Virus record (IMG/VR): IMGVR_UViG_3300043409_001538
Location: 1-37,451 of that record
Reading direction: 5' to 3' (one strand)
Source: a virus
DNA: 37,451 bases
Below the pieces are notes generated by a model. The model had not been told where the DNA came from. It was given only the letters and a program-made list of their open reading frames with translations, and did no database searches. The stretch's first letter is position 1; each line of letters opens with the position of its first letter. Positions 14,083 through 20,961 of the stretch are shown here, piece after piece. The translations under genes were made by a program, and so were the position numbers.

Positions 14083-15566
14083 AAACAACTGGCATGACGC
14101 ATCAAATCGAGGCGCTCCGCCGCATGAGCAATCGGGAGACGTTTGCCCTCTTCATGGAGCAAGGCACTGGCAAGACATGGACACTCCTCGCCGATAGCGA
14201 GCGCCTATACAGCGCGGGCAAGATTGACGCAATTTTCGTTATCGCCCCCAAAGGCGTTCACACCAATTGGGTTAAGCGGGAAATCCCCGCGCATATGGAC
14301 GCGGCGGTTATCACGCGGGCTTGGCGCTCGGGAGCGGGTAAGCGGGAGATGAAGCGGATGGAGGAGTTGTTCCGCCCTCGGGAAATTGGAGAGGCGACTC
14401 CGTTGCGGGTGTTGTCGATGAATATTGATGCTGTGATGACGAAAGACGGGTATGCGTTTGCGCGGCGGTTTCTCTTGGCGACGCGGGCGATGTTTATTAT
14501 TGACGAATCGTCGAGGATTAAAAACCCAGACACAGGGCGAACAAAGATCATCCTCAAGCTCCGCCCCCTTGCCGCATGCGCTCGGATCGCGACTGGCACG
14601 CCTATCACTAACGCTCCGGTGGACGTATTCTCGCAATTCGAGTTTCTCGAGAGCGGGTTGCTGGGCACGACGAGCTACAGGGCGTTTGTCGCGGAGTATG
14701 CGGAGTTGATGCATGCTAACCACCCCATGCTCCAGAGCCTCATCCGCCGCAACCCTCGCGCAGCGCAAGCCCAGATCATCCAGCGCAATCCTGACGGTTC
14801 GCCTCGGTGGAGGAATCTCGACAAGCTCCAAAAACTCCTCGAGCCGCATTCCTTCCGCGTGCTAAAGCGGGATTGTCTCGATCTACCGGAGAAAATCTAC
14901 AAGACACACTTCTTTGATCTCAACTCGGATCAGGCTCGGGCGTACGCCTTAATGCGCGACGAGTTGCGGTTGGAGATTGGGGAGGAGGTCGTGACGGTGA
15001 AGGCGCTCGCCGCGCTCGTCAAGCTCCAGCAGATCACCTCCGGCTTTACAATTCCACCTGGGGGCGGCGATCCAGTCTATGTGTCCGAGAAAAATCCTCG
15101 GCTCGCGGCGCTACTCGATCTCGCAGAGGATTTGAACGGGCAATTTATCGTCTGGGCGCGATTCCGCGAGGAATTATTCACCGTCGCGGCGGCGCTCCGG
15201 AAGGCGGGCTTGCGCGTCGTGGAGTATCACGGCGGCGTCAATACCGCAGATCGAGAGATTGCTGTGGACTCGTTTCAGGCGGGCGAGGCGGACGTGTTTG
15301 TTGGCCAGCCGCAGAGCGGCGGCATCGGGCTAACCCTCACCCGCGCGGAGTCTGTTATCTACTACAGCAATGACTTTAATCTCGAGACACGCCTCCAATC
15401 CGAAGACCGCGCCCACCGCATCGGCACTCGGCATAACGTCGTGTATATTGACGTCATCGCCTCTGATACGATAGATGAGTCGATTGCTCGCGCTCTACAA
15501 AGGAAGTCAGACGTAGCAGCAAACGTCCTAGGCGGCCTCCGCACGCCGAATCTCAGCGATAATTAA
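14079..15566 (+). CDS. SNF2-type superfamily 2 DNA helicase/translocase
   Basis: A 495-residue SNF2-family ATPase. Motif I (Walker A) is EQGTGKTW at about residues 27-34, motif Ia is VIAPKGVHTNWVKRE, motif II is IIDESSRIKN (DESS instead of DEAH) and motif III is RIATGTPITN. The second RecA lobe shows VVEYHGGV, then GGIGLTLTRAESVIYY (motif V) and the arginine-finger motif VI QSEDRAHRIGT. All key residues look intact. The ATG at 14079 is chosen because it overlaps the nuclease stop as ATGA with GGAAAGAA ahead. Stand-alone phage SNF2 proteins are thought to remodel protein-DNA complexes or assist replication and recombination. Confidence 0.9.
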   Translation: MKTTGMTHQIEALRRMSNRETFALFMEQGTGKTWTLLADSERLYSAGKIDAIFVIAPKGVHTNWVKREIPAHMDAAVITRAWRSGAGKREMKRMEELFRPREIGEATPLRVLSMNIDAVMTKDGYAFARRFLLATRAMFIIDESSRIKNPDTGRTKIILKLRPLAACARIATGTPITNAPVDVFSQFEFLESGLLGTTSYRAFVAEYAELMHANHPMLQSLIRRNPRAAQAQIIQRNPDGSPRWRNLDKLQKLLEPHSFRVLKRDCLDLPEKIYKTHFFDLNSDQARAYALMRDELRLEIGEEVVTVKALAALVKLQQITSGFTIPPGGGDPVYVSEKNPRLAALLDLAEDLNGQFIVWARFREELFTVAAALRKAGLRVVEYHGGVNTADREIAVDSFQAGEADVFVGQPQSGGIGLTLTRAESVIYYSNDFNLETRLQSEDRAHRIGTRHNVVYIDVIASDTIDESIARALQRKSDVAANVLGGLRTPNLSDN

Positions 15567-15569
15567 ACC

Positions 15570-15579
15570 TTAGAAAGGA
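15570..15579 (+). promoter_or_regulatory. TTAGAAAGGA ribosome-binding leader
   Basis: The conserved TTAGAAAGGA core, here without the preceding TAAC, lies 9 bases before the ATG at 15589. It serves the first gene after the SNF2 helicase and its 22-base gap. Confidence 0.6.
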
Positions 15580-15588
15580 GAACGAGTT

Positions 15589-15924
15589 ATGAACAAAGTG
15601 TATGTACCCCAACAGCCGTCTCGGTTCGATTCCGCGACAAAGCTCTGGATCCCCACCATCAACGTCGATTCCGCTCGGGAGTACGGTGAAATCGTCGTCA
15701 TGCTCCCGCCTAACGCCAACCGCCTCCATACCGCTCCGCTCGTCGCGGCACTCAAGGAGCAACTCGCCTCATTCACTCGCGACGATTACATCGTGGCGCT
15801 CGGCGACCCATCCCTCATCGCCGCCGCCGCGTGCATCGCAGCGTTAAAAACGGGCGGCAAGTTTAACATGCTGAAGTGGGATCGAATGACTAGCAACTAC
15901 ATCCCTGTGGAGATCGTAATATGA
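15589..15924 (+). CDS. Conserved phage protein of unknown function
   Basis: A 111-residue protein of a kind I recognise from early regions of other phages, where it also tends to lie near helicase genes. It opens with KVYVPQQPSRFD, has a central YGEIVVMLPP strand and a FTRDDYIVALGDPSLIAAAA block that is the most recognisable part. No catalytic function is known. Start is supported by the TTAGAAAGGAG leader; the stop overlaps the next gene as ATGA. Its constant partnership with the downstream helix-rich protein and the following abundant-looking protein suggests a shared role in DNA metabolism. Confidence 0.75.
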   Translation: MNKVYVPQQPSRFDSATKLWIPTINVDSAREYGEIVVMLPPNANRLHTAPLVAALKEQLASFTRDDYIVALGDPSLIAAAACIAALKTGGKFNMLKWDRMTSNYIPVEIVI

Positions 15925-16427
15925 GCGAGTTGAAACGAGTTATTGACCTAGCAAACCTCCTCGTCGCCCAGCGTGCGAAGGTCGAGGGAATGACAAAGGA
16001 TTTGACGGAGGAAAAGGCGAGCCTCCTCCGGCTAGAGACGGAAGACCTGCCCGAGTTGATGCGAGAGATCGGCATGAAATCGGTTACGCTGGAAGATGGT
16101 TCCAGCGTCGAGGTCGTCGAGGAGGTGGACTGCTCGATCTCGGAGGAGCGCCGCGCGGGTGCGCATGCGTGGTTGGTGGAGAATAATTTTGGCGGGTTGA
16201 TCAAGACCGAGGTGGTGGTGGCTTTCGGGCGCGACGACTTCGACAACGCTCAGGCGCTCGCCGAGGAGCTGCGCGGCGAGGACTTAAACCCCACGCTTAC
16301 CGAGCGCGTTCACCCCACCGCCCTCAAGAGCTTTGTAAAGGAGCAAATGTCCAAGGGCATCGCTATCCCCTTCGACCTCTTCGGCATCCACCCTTACTCT
16401 AAAGCCAAAATCAAGAAAGCGAAGTAA
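15921..16427 (+). CDS. Conserved phage protein with N-terminal coiled coil
   Basis: A 168-residue protein. Residues 1-50 form a helix with heptad character (RVIDLANLLVAQRAKVEG), followed by a compact beta unit with VTLEDGSSVEVVEEV and a C-terminal part containing LTERVHPTALKSFVKEQ. The order helix, beta hairpin and helix-rich tail is one I know from proteins found beside single-stranded-DNA-binding-like genes in other phages; the function is not established. Coupled to the preceding gene through an ATGA overlap, and followed after 60 bases by the next gene. Confidence 0.7.
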   Translation: MSELKRVIDLANLLVAQRAKVEGMTKDLTEEKASLLRLETEDLPELMREIGMKSVTLEDGSSVEVVEEVDCSISEERRAGAHAWLVENNFGGLIKTEVVVAFGRDDFDNAQALAEELRGEDLNPTLTERVHPTALKSFVKEQMSKGIAIPFDLFGIHPYSKAKIKKAK

Positions 16428-16487
16428 TGCAAGGCGGGCGATCTGCGCTGCCCGATTTAAAAGCGCGGAATTACTATGGAGCCTATC

Positions 16488-17333
16488 ATGGCCAATAAGC
16501 AAACTGAGAAAGGCAAGACTGAAGTTGCAATCCCCCAAACCGCCGCCCTCGCTATGCCCGCCCTCGATTTCGCGGCGGACGCGGGCGCAGGGATGGAGGG
16601 TACAAGCTCCGATTCGTTCGCAATCCCCTTCCTCGGCATTCTCCAAAAAGGCTCGCCGCAGGTAGACGAGGCGAGCGGAGCGTCGATTGAGGGCGCGAAG
16701 GCGGGCATGCTGTACGAGAACGTCACAGGCAAGATGTTCGACGGGAAGAAGGGCACCATTATCGTTCCATGCGCTTACCGCCGCGTGTTTCTCCGCTGGG
16801 CGCCAAAGTCCAACGATGGTGGCGGGTTTAAGGGCGAGTTAGCTCCCGAGGTCGTCGCGGAGATGCGCTCCAAAGGGCAAATTTCTGAGCTTGATGGGCG
16901 GTTGTACATTCCGCTCGACGATGGGACGGTGAACGACAAGAAGTGCGACTCGATCAAAGACACCCGCAACCATTACGTTTTGATCATTGACTCCGAGACG
17001 GGAGCTTGGAAAGAGGCGCTGCTGTCGCTGACTTCGACTCAGGTGAAGAAATCGAAGATGCTAATGTCGGCGCTCGCCTCGGTTAAAGTAAATGGCCCAA
17101 GCGGTATGTACACCCCTCCGACATTTGCCAATCTCGTCCGCCTCTCGACTATCCCCGAGAGCAACGACAAGGGCACTTGGTTTGGGGCGAAGTTTGAGTT
17201 GGCGGGTAACGTCGATCGCGCCGAGGTCTACTCGGCGGCTAAAGCCTTCCACGCCTCCGTCTCTAAGGGCGCTGTGGTAGCGAAATACGAAGAGGAAGCT
17301 GGCGGCTCTAACGAGGCTGCAGGCGGGTTCTAA
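16488..17333 (+). CDS. Conserved phage protein, possible ssDNA-binding or replication accessory protein
   Basis: A 281-residue protein whose homologues are common at the end of phage early operons. Recognisable blocks are FAIPFLGILQKGSPQVDE near residue 46, then IIVPCAYRRVFLRW, and a long central part ending in LSSTQVKKSKM-like helices (here LSLTSTQVKKSKMLM). The C-terminal tail is acidic and Gly/Ala-rich (EEEAGGSNEAAGGF), a feature shared with single-stranded DNA-binding proteins, which is why that role is suggested. I see no conclusive OB-fold signature. The ATG at 16488 is preferred over 16476 because TATGGAGCCTATC gives it a GGAG at good spacing. A strong terminator follows, so this ends the main early operon. 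Confidence 0.7.
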   Translation: MANKQTEKGKTEVAIPQTAALAMPALDFAADAGAGMEGTSSDSFAIPFLGILQKGSPQVDEASGASIEGAKAGMLYENVTGKMFDGKKGTIIVPCAYRRVFLRWAPKSNDGGGFKGELAPEVVAEMRSKGQISELDGRLYIPLDDGTVNDKKCDSIKDTRNHYVLIIDSETGAWKEALLSLTSTQVKKSKMLMSALASVKVNGPSGMYTPPTFANLVRLSTIPESNDKGTWFGAKFELAGNVDRAEVYSAAKAFHASVSKGAVVAKYEEEAGGSNEAAGGF

Positions 17334-17350
17334 TCCTTTTCGCAGGTCTT

Positions 17351-17391
17351 CGGCTCGGGGTGCTACTAAAAACAGCGCCTTGAGCCGTTTT
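17351..17391 (+). terminator. Strong rho-independent terminator ending the early operon
   Basis: A 14-bp stem, arms 17351-17364 and 17374-17387 (CGGCTCGGGGTGCT paired with AGCGCCTTGAGCCG, including three G-T wobbles), closes on a 9-base A-rich loop and is followed by TTTT. It lies 17 bases after the stop of the 281-residue protein gene. Confidence 0.85.
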
Positions 17392-17414
17392 AACAATTCT
17401 CGGAGGCACTCGAT

Positions 17415-17522
17415 GTGGATATATTCTATGGAGTTCTGGTTGTGCTGGGGGCTTTGGGTATTTCTTTGTTGTTGCTGGTTTGCGTTTGTGCCGCAGCGAT
17501 TCTAATCAGTAGAGACCTTTAG
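17415..17522 (+). CDS. Tiny membrane protein, 35 residues, GTG start
   Basis: A GTG-started frame encodes an acidic short N-terminus (MDIFYG) and one long hydrophobic segment containing VLVVLGALGISLLLLVCVC, ending SRDL. GGAGG lies 8 bases before the GTG. An overlapping ATG frame two bases upstream (17413) encodes a 30-residue Trp/Cys-rich peptide that looks less protein-like. The gene sits beyond the early terminator and its last 4 bases overlap the 3' end of the convergent endolysin gene. Small single-span proteins at this position occur in other phages; the function is unknown. Confidence 0.55.
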   Translation: MDIFYGVLVVLGALGISLLLLVCVCAAAILISRDL

Positions 17523-17941
17523 ACCAACTCGAAGTGTGGGTTGTCGTACTCGCCGCGCTCGTGCGGCGTTTCATTCATGTTCCAGTCGCCGCCCCAACGA
17601 AGTTTCACCCCAGCCTCCTTCGCCGCCGCGAACATCGCCTCAGCCACCAACTCGAACCGCTTCACGTCGCTCCAGTCGATTGGGTATGGGGCGAGGTCTA
17701 CTGCGTGCCCATAGCCGTCAGGCTGAATGCCGTGTGTGCCGGAGGTCTGAACCCACGTGACCACTGGGCCAGCTTTGGTTCTCCCTTGCGCCCAAAGATC
17801 GTTTTGACGCTCCTGAGAGCGCACGCCCTCGAGCACAGTAAAGTCGCACGAGCTTAACTCCAGCGCTCGTTTTACGATTGCGACCAATTTTGGATGTACG
17901 CCCTTGAGGTTATTTAGCGAGCGATCGGAGAATGAGAACAT
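17519..17941 (-). CDS. M15-family peptidase endolysin
   Basis: A 140-residue L-alanyl-D-glutamate-type peptidase that cleaves the peptide bridges of peptidoglycan. The zinc ligands are in SGTHGIQPDGYGHAVDLAPY (His and Asp of the HxxxxxxD pattern) and in the C-terminal DNPHFEL, with WGGDW between, all typical of the M15 VanY/endolysin group. There is no signal peptide, so release depends on the holin. It is the last gene of the lysis cassette and of the leftward late operon. Its start overlaps the Rz-like stop as TAATG. Placing the endolysin after the spanins reverses the common order. Confidence 0.9.
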   Translation of the reverse strand: MFSFSDRSLNNLKGVHPKLVAIVKRALELSSCDFTVLEGVRSQERQNDLWAQGRTKAGPVVTWVQTSGTHGIQPDGYGHAVDLAPYPIDWSDVKRFELVAEAMFAAAKEAGVKLRWGGDWNMNETPHERGEYDNPHFELV

Positions 17942-18435
17942 TATTTAGCCCCTAGTTTTTTGACCCACTCGTAGCAGGTTTGGGCATAAGCGGCTGCCTC
18001 GTCTGCTCGGCGGGATTCGGTAAGAAGTAATTGCGTAAGCGAATCTGAAAGTTTGGCTCCGGCGGGCGGCTTAATAGGATTGGCGGAGGCGCTGGGGGCG
18101 GCGGGCATGGGGCAATTATCTGCGGCGGCGCGACTGTCGTACAACCCGCCAAGCTCAGAAGTAATGCGAAGATTATCAGCATAAACCTCGTCCAGCTTAG
18201 ACTTGTATTCATTATGTGCTACCTCCAGTTCAGTTGCCAACCTGTTATTTTCCCTTTCCTGCTCCGTAGCGCGGCGAGTCGCCTCGGTTAGGGCGTTTGC
18301 GGCGTCAATTTGCATCTTCGAGATCGCGGAGGTGTACTTAGCCTCTTTGTAATCTGCCGTTATCCACCAAGCCGCGCCCGCGCCCACTAGGAAGGCGGCG
18401 ACCGCCGCGAGGATCATCGTTCTAAGATCCAACAT
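17941..18435 (-). CDS. Rz: Rz-like inner-membrane spanin
   Basis: A 164-residue protein with an N-terminal signal-anchor (MILAAVAAFLVGAGAAWWI) followed by a long periplasmic helix rich in Ala, Glu and Arg (EATRRATEQERENNRLATEL). This is the layout of an inner-membrane spanin subunit. A second frame with a lipobox is nested entirely inside it, which is the hallmark of the Rz/Rz1 pair. The two proteins span the periplasm and fuse inner and outer membranes at the end of lysis. The start overlaps the upstream holin-like gene by 14 bases. Confidence 0.85.
   Translation of the reverse strand: MLDLRTMILAAVAAFLVGAGAAWWITADYKEAKYTSAISKMQIDAANALTEATRRATEQERENNRLATELEVAHNEYKSKLDEVYADNLRITSELGGLYDSRAAADNCPMPAAPSASANPIKPPAGAKLSDSLTQLLLTESRRADEAAAYAQTCYEWVKKLGAK
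17952..18212 (-). CDS. Rz1: Rz1-like outer-membrane spanin lipoprotein (nested in Rz)
   Basis: An 86-residue lipoprotein encoded in a different frame wholly within the Rz-like gene. The signal peptide FMLIIFALLLSLAGC ends in a lipobox LAGC, whose cysteine would be lipidated. A proline-rich stretch (CPPPPAPPPILLSRPPEP) follows, characteristic of outer-membrane spanins. GGAGGT lies 8 bases upstream of its ATG, a better ribosome-binding site than most nested genes have. It pairs with the Rz-like protein through their C-terminal ends and proves the expected host is Gram-negative. Confidence 0.9.
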   Translation of the reverse strand: MNTSLSWTRFMLIIFALLLSLAGCTTVAPPQIIAPCPPPPAPPPILLSRPPEPNFQIRLRNYFLPNPAEQTRQPLMPKPATSGSKN

Positions 18436-18643
18436 TGCTTAACCTCTTCCATTTATCATCCACCGTCGCAAACCCAATGTATGTGCCGACAACCGAGCCA
18501 ACAAACAAATAAAACGGCATCGCAATTTGCCCGAGCGCCGCCGAATCTGTAATTGTAATCAAGAGCGGATAGACGACTCCCGCCACTGCGCACATCCAAG
18601 CCATGCGGCGGCGGTTTTTCCAGCGCTCCGAGTCGTTTAACAC
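18422..18643 (-). CDS. Holin-like two-span membrane protein
   Basis: A 73-residue protein with two hydrophobic segments, MAWMCAVAGVVYPLLITI and IAMPFYLFVGSVVGTYIGF, and charged ends. The size and topology match class II-type holins, and the place just upstream of the spanins and endolysin supports that. The start is GTG at 18643, with AAAGGGGGCTAGAGAC ahead of it and 4 bases after the upstream stop. A general membrane protein of the lysis region is the alternative. Confidence 0.7.
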   Translation of the reverse strand: MLNDSERWKNRRRMAWMCAVAGVVYPLLITITDSAALGQIAMPFYLFVGSVVGTYIGFATVDDKWKRLSNVGS

Positions 18644-18647
18644 GTCT

Positions 18648-18962
18648 CTAGCCCCCTTTAATCTTATCCCATAGCAAAGTCGCCGCCGCGCCGATAATAA
18701 ATAGCACGCCGCGATCTACCCAAACGCTCGTCTTCGTCGAGGCTGGCTCGAGTCTTTCGAGCGCCGTGATCCTAGCCTCTAAACGCTCAAGCGCCAAAAA
18801 CATCCGCTCTTGCGCCGCCGCGACGTTAGCCTGACGCTCCTCGACTAGCGCCAGCTGGGTTATCGCGGCGGTCAGGTCGCGCATAACGCTTTTTATCTCG
18901 GACACGTCCGAGTGTAGCGAGGAAAGGCGCTCGGCTAGGATTGCAACATCTGCATTTTCCAT
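18648..18962 (-). CDS. Coiled-coil protein with C-terminal membrane anchor (XhlA-like)
   Basis: A 104-residue protein. Residues 1-70 form a long coiled coil with repeated RL/ERL heptads (AERLSSLHSDVSEIKSVM, then FLALERLEARITALERL), and a C-terminal hydrophobic segment GVLFIIGAAATLLW is followed by a short basic tail. That is the architecture of XhlA-type proteins, which associate with the membrane and cooperate with a holin in lysis. It lies directly upstream of the two-span holin-like gene, so a two-component lysis membrane system is plausible. Confidence 0.65.
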   Translation of the reverse strand: MENADVAILAERLSSLHSDVSEIKSVMRDLTAAITQLALVEERQANVAAAQERMFLALERLEARITALERLEPASTKTSVWVDRGVLFIIGAAATLLWDKIKGG

Positions 18963-18973
18963 TTTTTATCTGC

Positions 18974-19345
18974 TTAGGAAATAGTAGAGATTTGGATCCA
19001 AGTTAACGTCGCCTCATCCCATTGGTACTGTTCGCCATCATTAGGCATCGGGGTTGGGGCTTGCCACAAGCAAGAATCTTCATTAAGCACCCAGCTTGGA
19101 TAATCTTTCGGCGGGATATAAGCATCACGGTTTAAGTCAAGCGTGTAGCCGATCCCAGCAAAATTCTTGCGCAATGGCGTACCACCGAGCAAGTGAACGC
19201 CGCCGCGAGTGTTGTAGCTGGTCTGGTAGAAAGCCTCGGGCGTGCCGAATAGTCCTGTGTCGATTACGTCTTGCTCAATAACTAAGACGCGCTCGACTGT
19301 GCCGATTCCGTCAATGAGGTTTGGTACATAGGCAAAGTGACTCAT
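18974..19345 (-). CDS. Phage tail-associated protein of the aquatic-phage YNTRGGVH family
   Basis: A 123-residue protein belonging to a family common in marine and freshwater phages. It begins MSHFAYVP and contains VERVLVIEQDVIDTGLFG, the hallmark YNTRGGVH block, LRKNFAGIGYTLD, and ends with PPKDYPSWVLNEDSCLW. Its function is not proven; it is usually found next to tail fibre genes or structural genes. The start at 19345 is chosen because it forms an ATGA overlap with the glycine-rich gene upstream; an ATG nine codons earlier is less likely. Confidence 0.8.
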   Translation of the reverse strand: MSHFAYVPNLIDGIGTVERVLVIEQDVIDTGLFGTPEAFYQTSYNTRGGVHLLGGTPLRKNFAGIGYTLDLNRDAYIPPKDYPSWVLNEDSCLWQAPTPMPNDGEQYQWDEATLTWIQISTIS

Positions 19346-20202
19346 GCTGTGTATGTTCCCGTAGAGTTCCATTTAACGACGGTATAGAGTCCATCGACCG
19401 TAACGGTTGGGCTGCCTGTGACTTGGCCTGTGTAGAGGGTAGTGAGGATTCGCATCGTATCTGAGCCCGAACCGCCATTCCCGCCGCCGTATGAGCCTGG
19501 GTTATAAGTGCCACCACCACCGCCGCCGCCAGTATTTGCAGTGCCAGCTACACCAATGGAGTTGTTACCGCCATTTCCGCCGCCGCCGATGCCACCTGGG
19601 CCACCCGTGCCTCCGTATGCGCTTCCGCCGCCGCCGCCGCCGCCGCCTCCACCGTAATAGACGTTTGCGCCAGTAAGCGTACTTAAAATTCCATCGCCGC
19701 CTTTTGCGCCAATACTAGTAGCTGCTACGCCTACGGTATTTGCGCCTCCGCCGCCGCCACACCCCGCAGGGTTTGGAACATATCCGATGCCGCCATTATT
19801 CCCTTGACCTAGAATTCCAGTACCAGCGGCATTAGACCCATAGCTACCACCGCCTGAACCGCCATTACCACCCACAGCAGCGTACGATCCGTATCCTCCG
19901 CCTGTTGCGGTCAATGACCCAAAGGAAGAATTTGATCCAGAAGTGCCGCTTGTTATCGCTGCGCCACCGTTGCCGCCAGCTCCAATAGTGACAGCGTAAG
20001 TTGTGCCGGAAGTGAGAAGTAATGTTTTGGGTATAACACCGCCAGCACCACCACCACCGCCAAATCCACCACCACCGCCGCCGCCAGCGACCAAAAGGTT
20101 TTCGACTAAATACGTCAAACCTTGTTGCAAATCACGCGCCTTCCAAATCCCACTTGTAGTGTCTGCAGCTACAAGCGAAGTGCCGCTTGTTCGCGTAGCC
20201 AT
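19342..20202 (-). CDS. Glycine-rich tail tip/receptor-binding-type protein
   Basis: A 286-residue protein of which residues 40-250 are dominated by glycine runs (for example VAGGGGGGGFGGGGGAGG), with short strands between them. The N-terminus carries WKARDLQQGLTYLVENLLVAGG and the C-terminus ends VDGLYTVVKWNSTGTYTA, a pattern known from phage glycine-rich tail proteins. Such glycine repeats can form polyglycine-II helix bundles, as in the T-even gp38-type adhesin. Likely part of the tail tip and involved in host recognition. It lies in the tail-tip cluster, with a TAATG overlap to the preceding gene. Confidence 0.75.
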   Translation of the reverse strand: MATRTSGTSLVAADTTSGIWKARDLQQGLTYLVENLLVAGGGGGGGFGGGGGAGGVIPKTLLLTSGTTYAVTIGAGGNGGAAITSGTSGSNSSFGSLTATGGGYGSYAAVGGNGGSGGGSYGSNAAGTGILGQGNNGGIGYVPNPAGCGGGGGANTVGVAATSIGAKGGDGILSTLTGANVYYGGGGGGGGGGSAYGGTGGPGGIGGGGNGGNNSIGVAGTANTGGGGGGGTYNPGSYGGGNGGSGSDTMRILTTLYTGQVTGSPTVTVDGLYTVVKWNSTGTYTA

Positions 20203-20555
20203 TAGGAAATATCCTCGTAAGAAGCAATGACTTCTATTTTGCTCGCTGCCGAGGCTGTCAGGCGCAGCGAATCGCCCTCTTCAAGGTAGAGTGATTTACC
20301 AAGGACATCGAGCGTAGCTTTTGCGGGGATCGAAACCGTTGCGATAAAGCGATAAGCCACCGATGAGCGAAATAGGTCTACGGTCAAATTGTAGGCTGTC
20401 GTTGCGTCAACGTTGCCAGCCAGCAGCGCGTTAACTTTTAAAACCTTTCCGCTTGCTGCTGAATTTGTAATGATTGCAGTCGGAGATACCCCAACAAGCT
20501 GTACTGCCGTTTTACCAAAAATTGCTGCGACGTTAACTATGTTTGGTGCGGACAT
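20202..20555 (-). CDS. Virion structural protein, aquatic-phage type
   Basis: A 117-residue protein that resembles small structural proteins of marine phages: MSAPNIVNVAAIFGKTAVQL, then IITNSAASGKVLKVNALLAGNVD and a TAYNLTVDLFR strand. The predicted all-beta fold fits a tail-tip or decoration component. The ATG at 20555 is preceded by GGAGGTTAAA; a longer frame would need a TTG. It sits between the tail fibre-like protein and the glycine-rich protein. Confidence 0.75.
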   Translation of the reverse strand: MSAPNIVNVAAIFGKTAVQLVGVSPTAIITNSAASGKVLKVNALLAGNVDATTAYNLTVDLFRSSVAYRFIATVSIPAKATLDVLGKSLYLEEGDSLRLTASAASKIEVIASYEDIS

Positions 20556-20556
20556 T

Positions 20557-20961
20557 TTAACCTCCAAAAATCATTGCTAGGGCGGCGACTTTGCCAGTTG
20601 AGACTCCGGACGAAATCCACTTTGTAGAAACCCCAGGCACTTCAGCTGCAACATTAGAAACGCTCGCAGTCAAGATCCAGACTTTGCCATCAGAAGACAC
20701 CGACGCAGGAATCTCTAATGCCCCTGTAAGGGTAGACCACTCACCCTTAAAGTTAGCCGCGCCTGTCGCTGCTAAAGCTGCGCTTTCTGCGCTCGTGGCA
20801 TCCGCCGCCGCGCTCGCTGCGTTGTCATTAACATCGACCGCGAGCGCGTTTGCTTCTGTCCCAAAGGTTTGGAGAGCCGCGACGAATTCAAATGCTTTGG
20901 AGTTAAACACCGCCGTAGAATCGGTGGGCAGCGGAGCGTCTGGGAGCGGAGTAATCGCCAT
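20557..20961 (-). CDS. Tail fibre-like protein, short
   Basis: A 134-residue protein. The N-terminal PLPDAPLPTDSTAVFNSKA leads into an alanine/asparagine-rich coiled-coil-like segment (DNAASAAADATSAESAALA), then a beta-rich C-terminal part with FKGEWSTLTGALEIPASV. The first segment and the alanine-rich repeat are typical of the base of phage tail fibres and of cyanophage fibre-adapter proteins. One-base TAATG overlap with the upstream gene. Probably links the tail tip to the distal receptor-binding proteins. Confidence 0.7.
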   Translation of the reverse strand: MAITPLPDAPLPTDSTAVFNSKAFEFVAALQTFGTEANALAVDVNDNAASAAADATSAESAALAATGAANFKGEWSTLTGALEIPASVSSDGKVWILTASVSNVAAEVPGVSTKWISSGVSTGKVAALAMIFGG

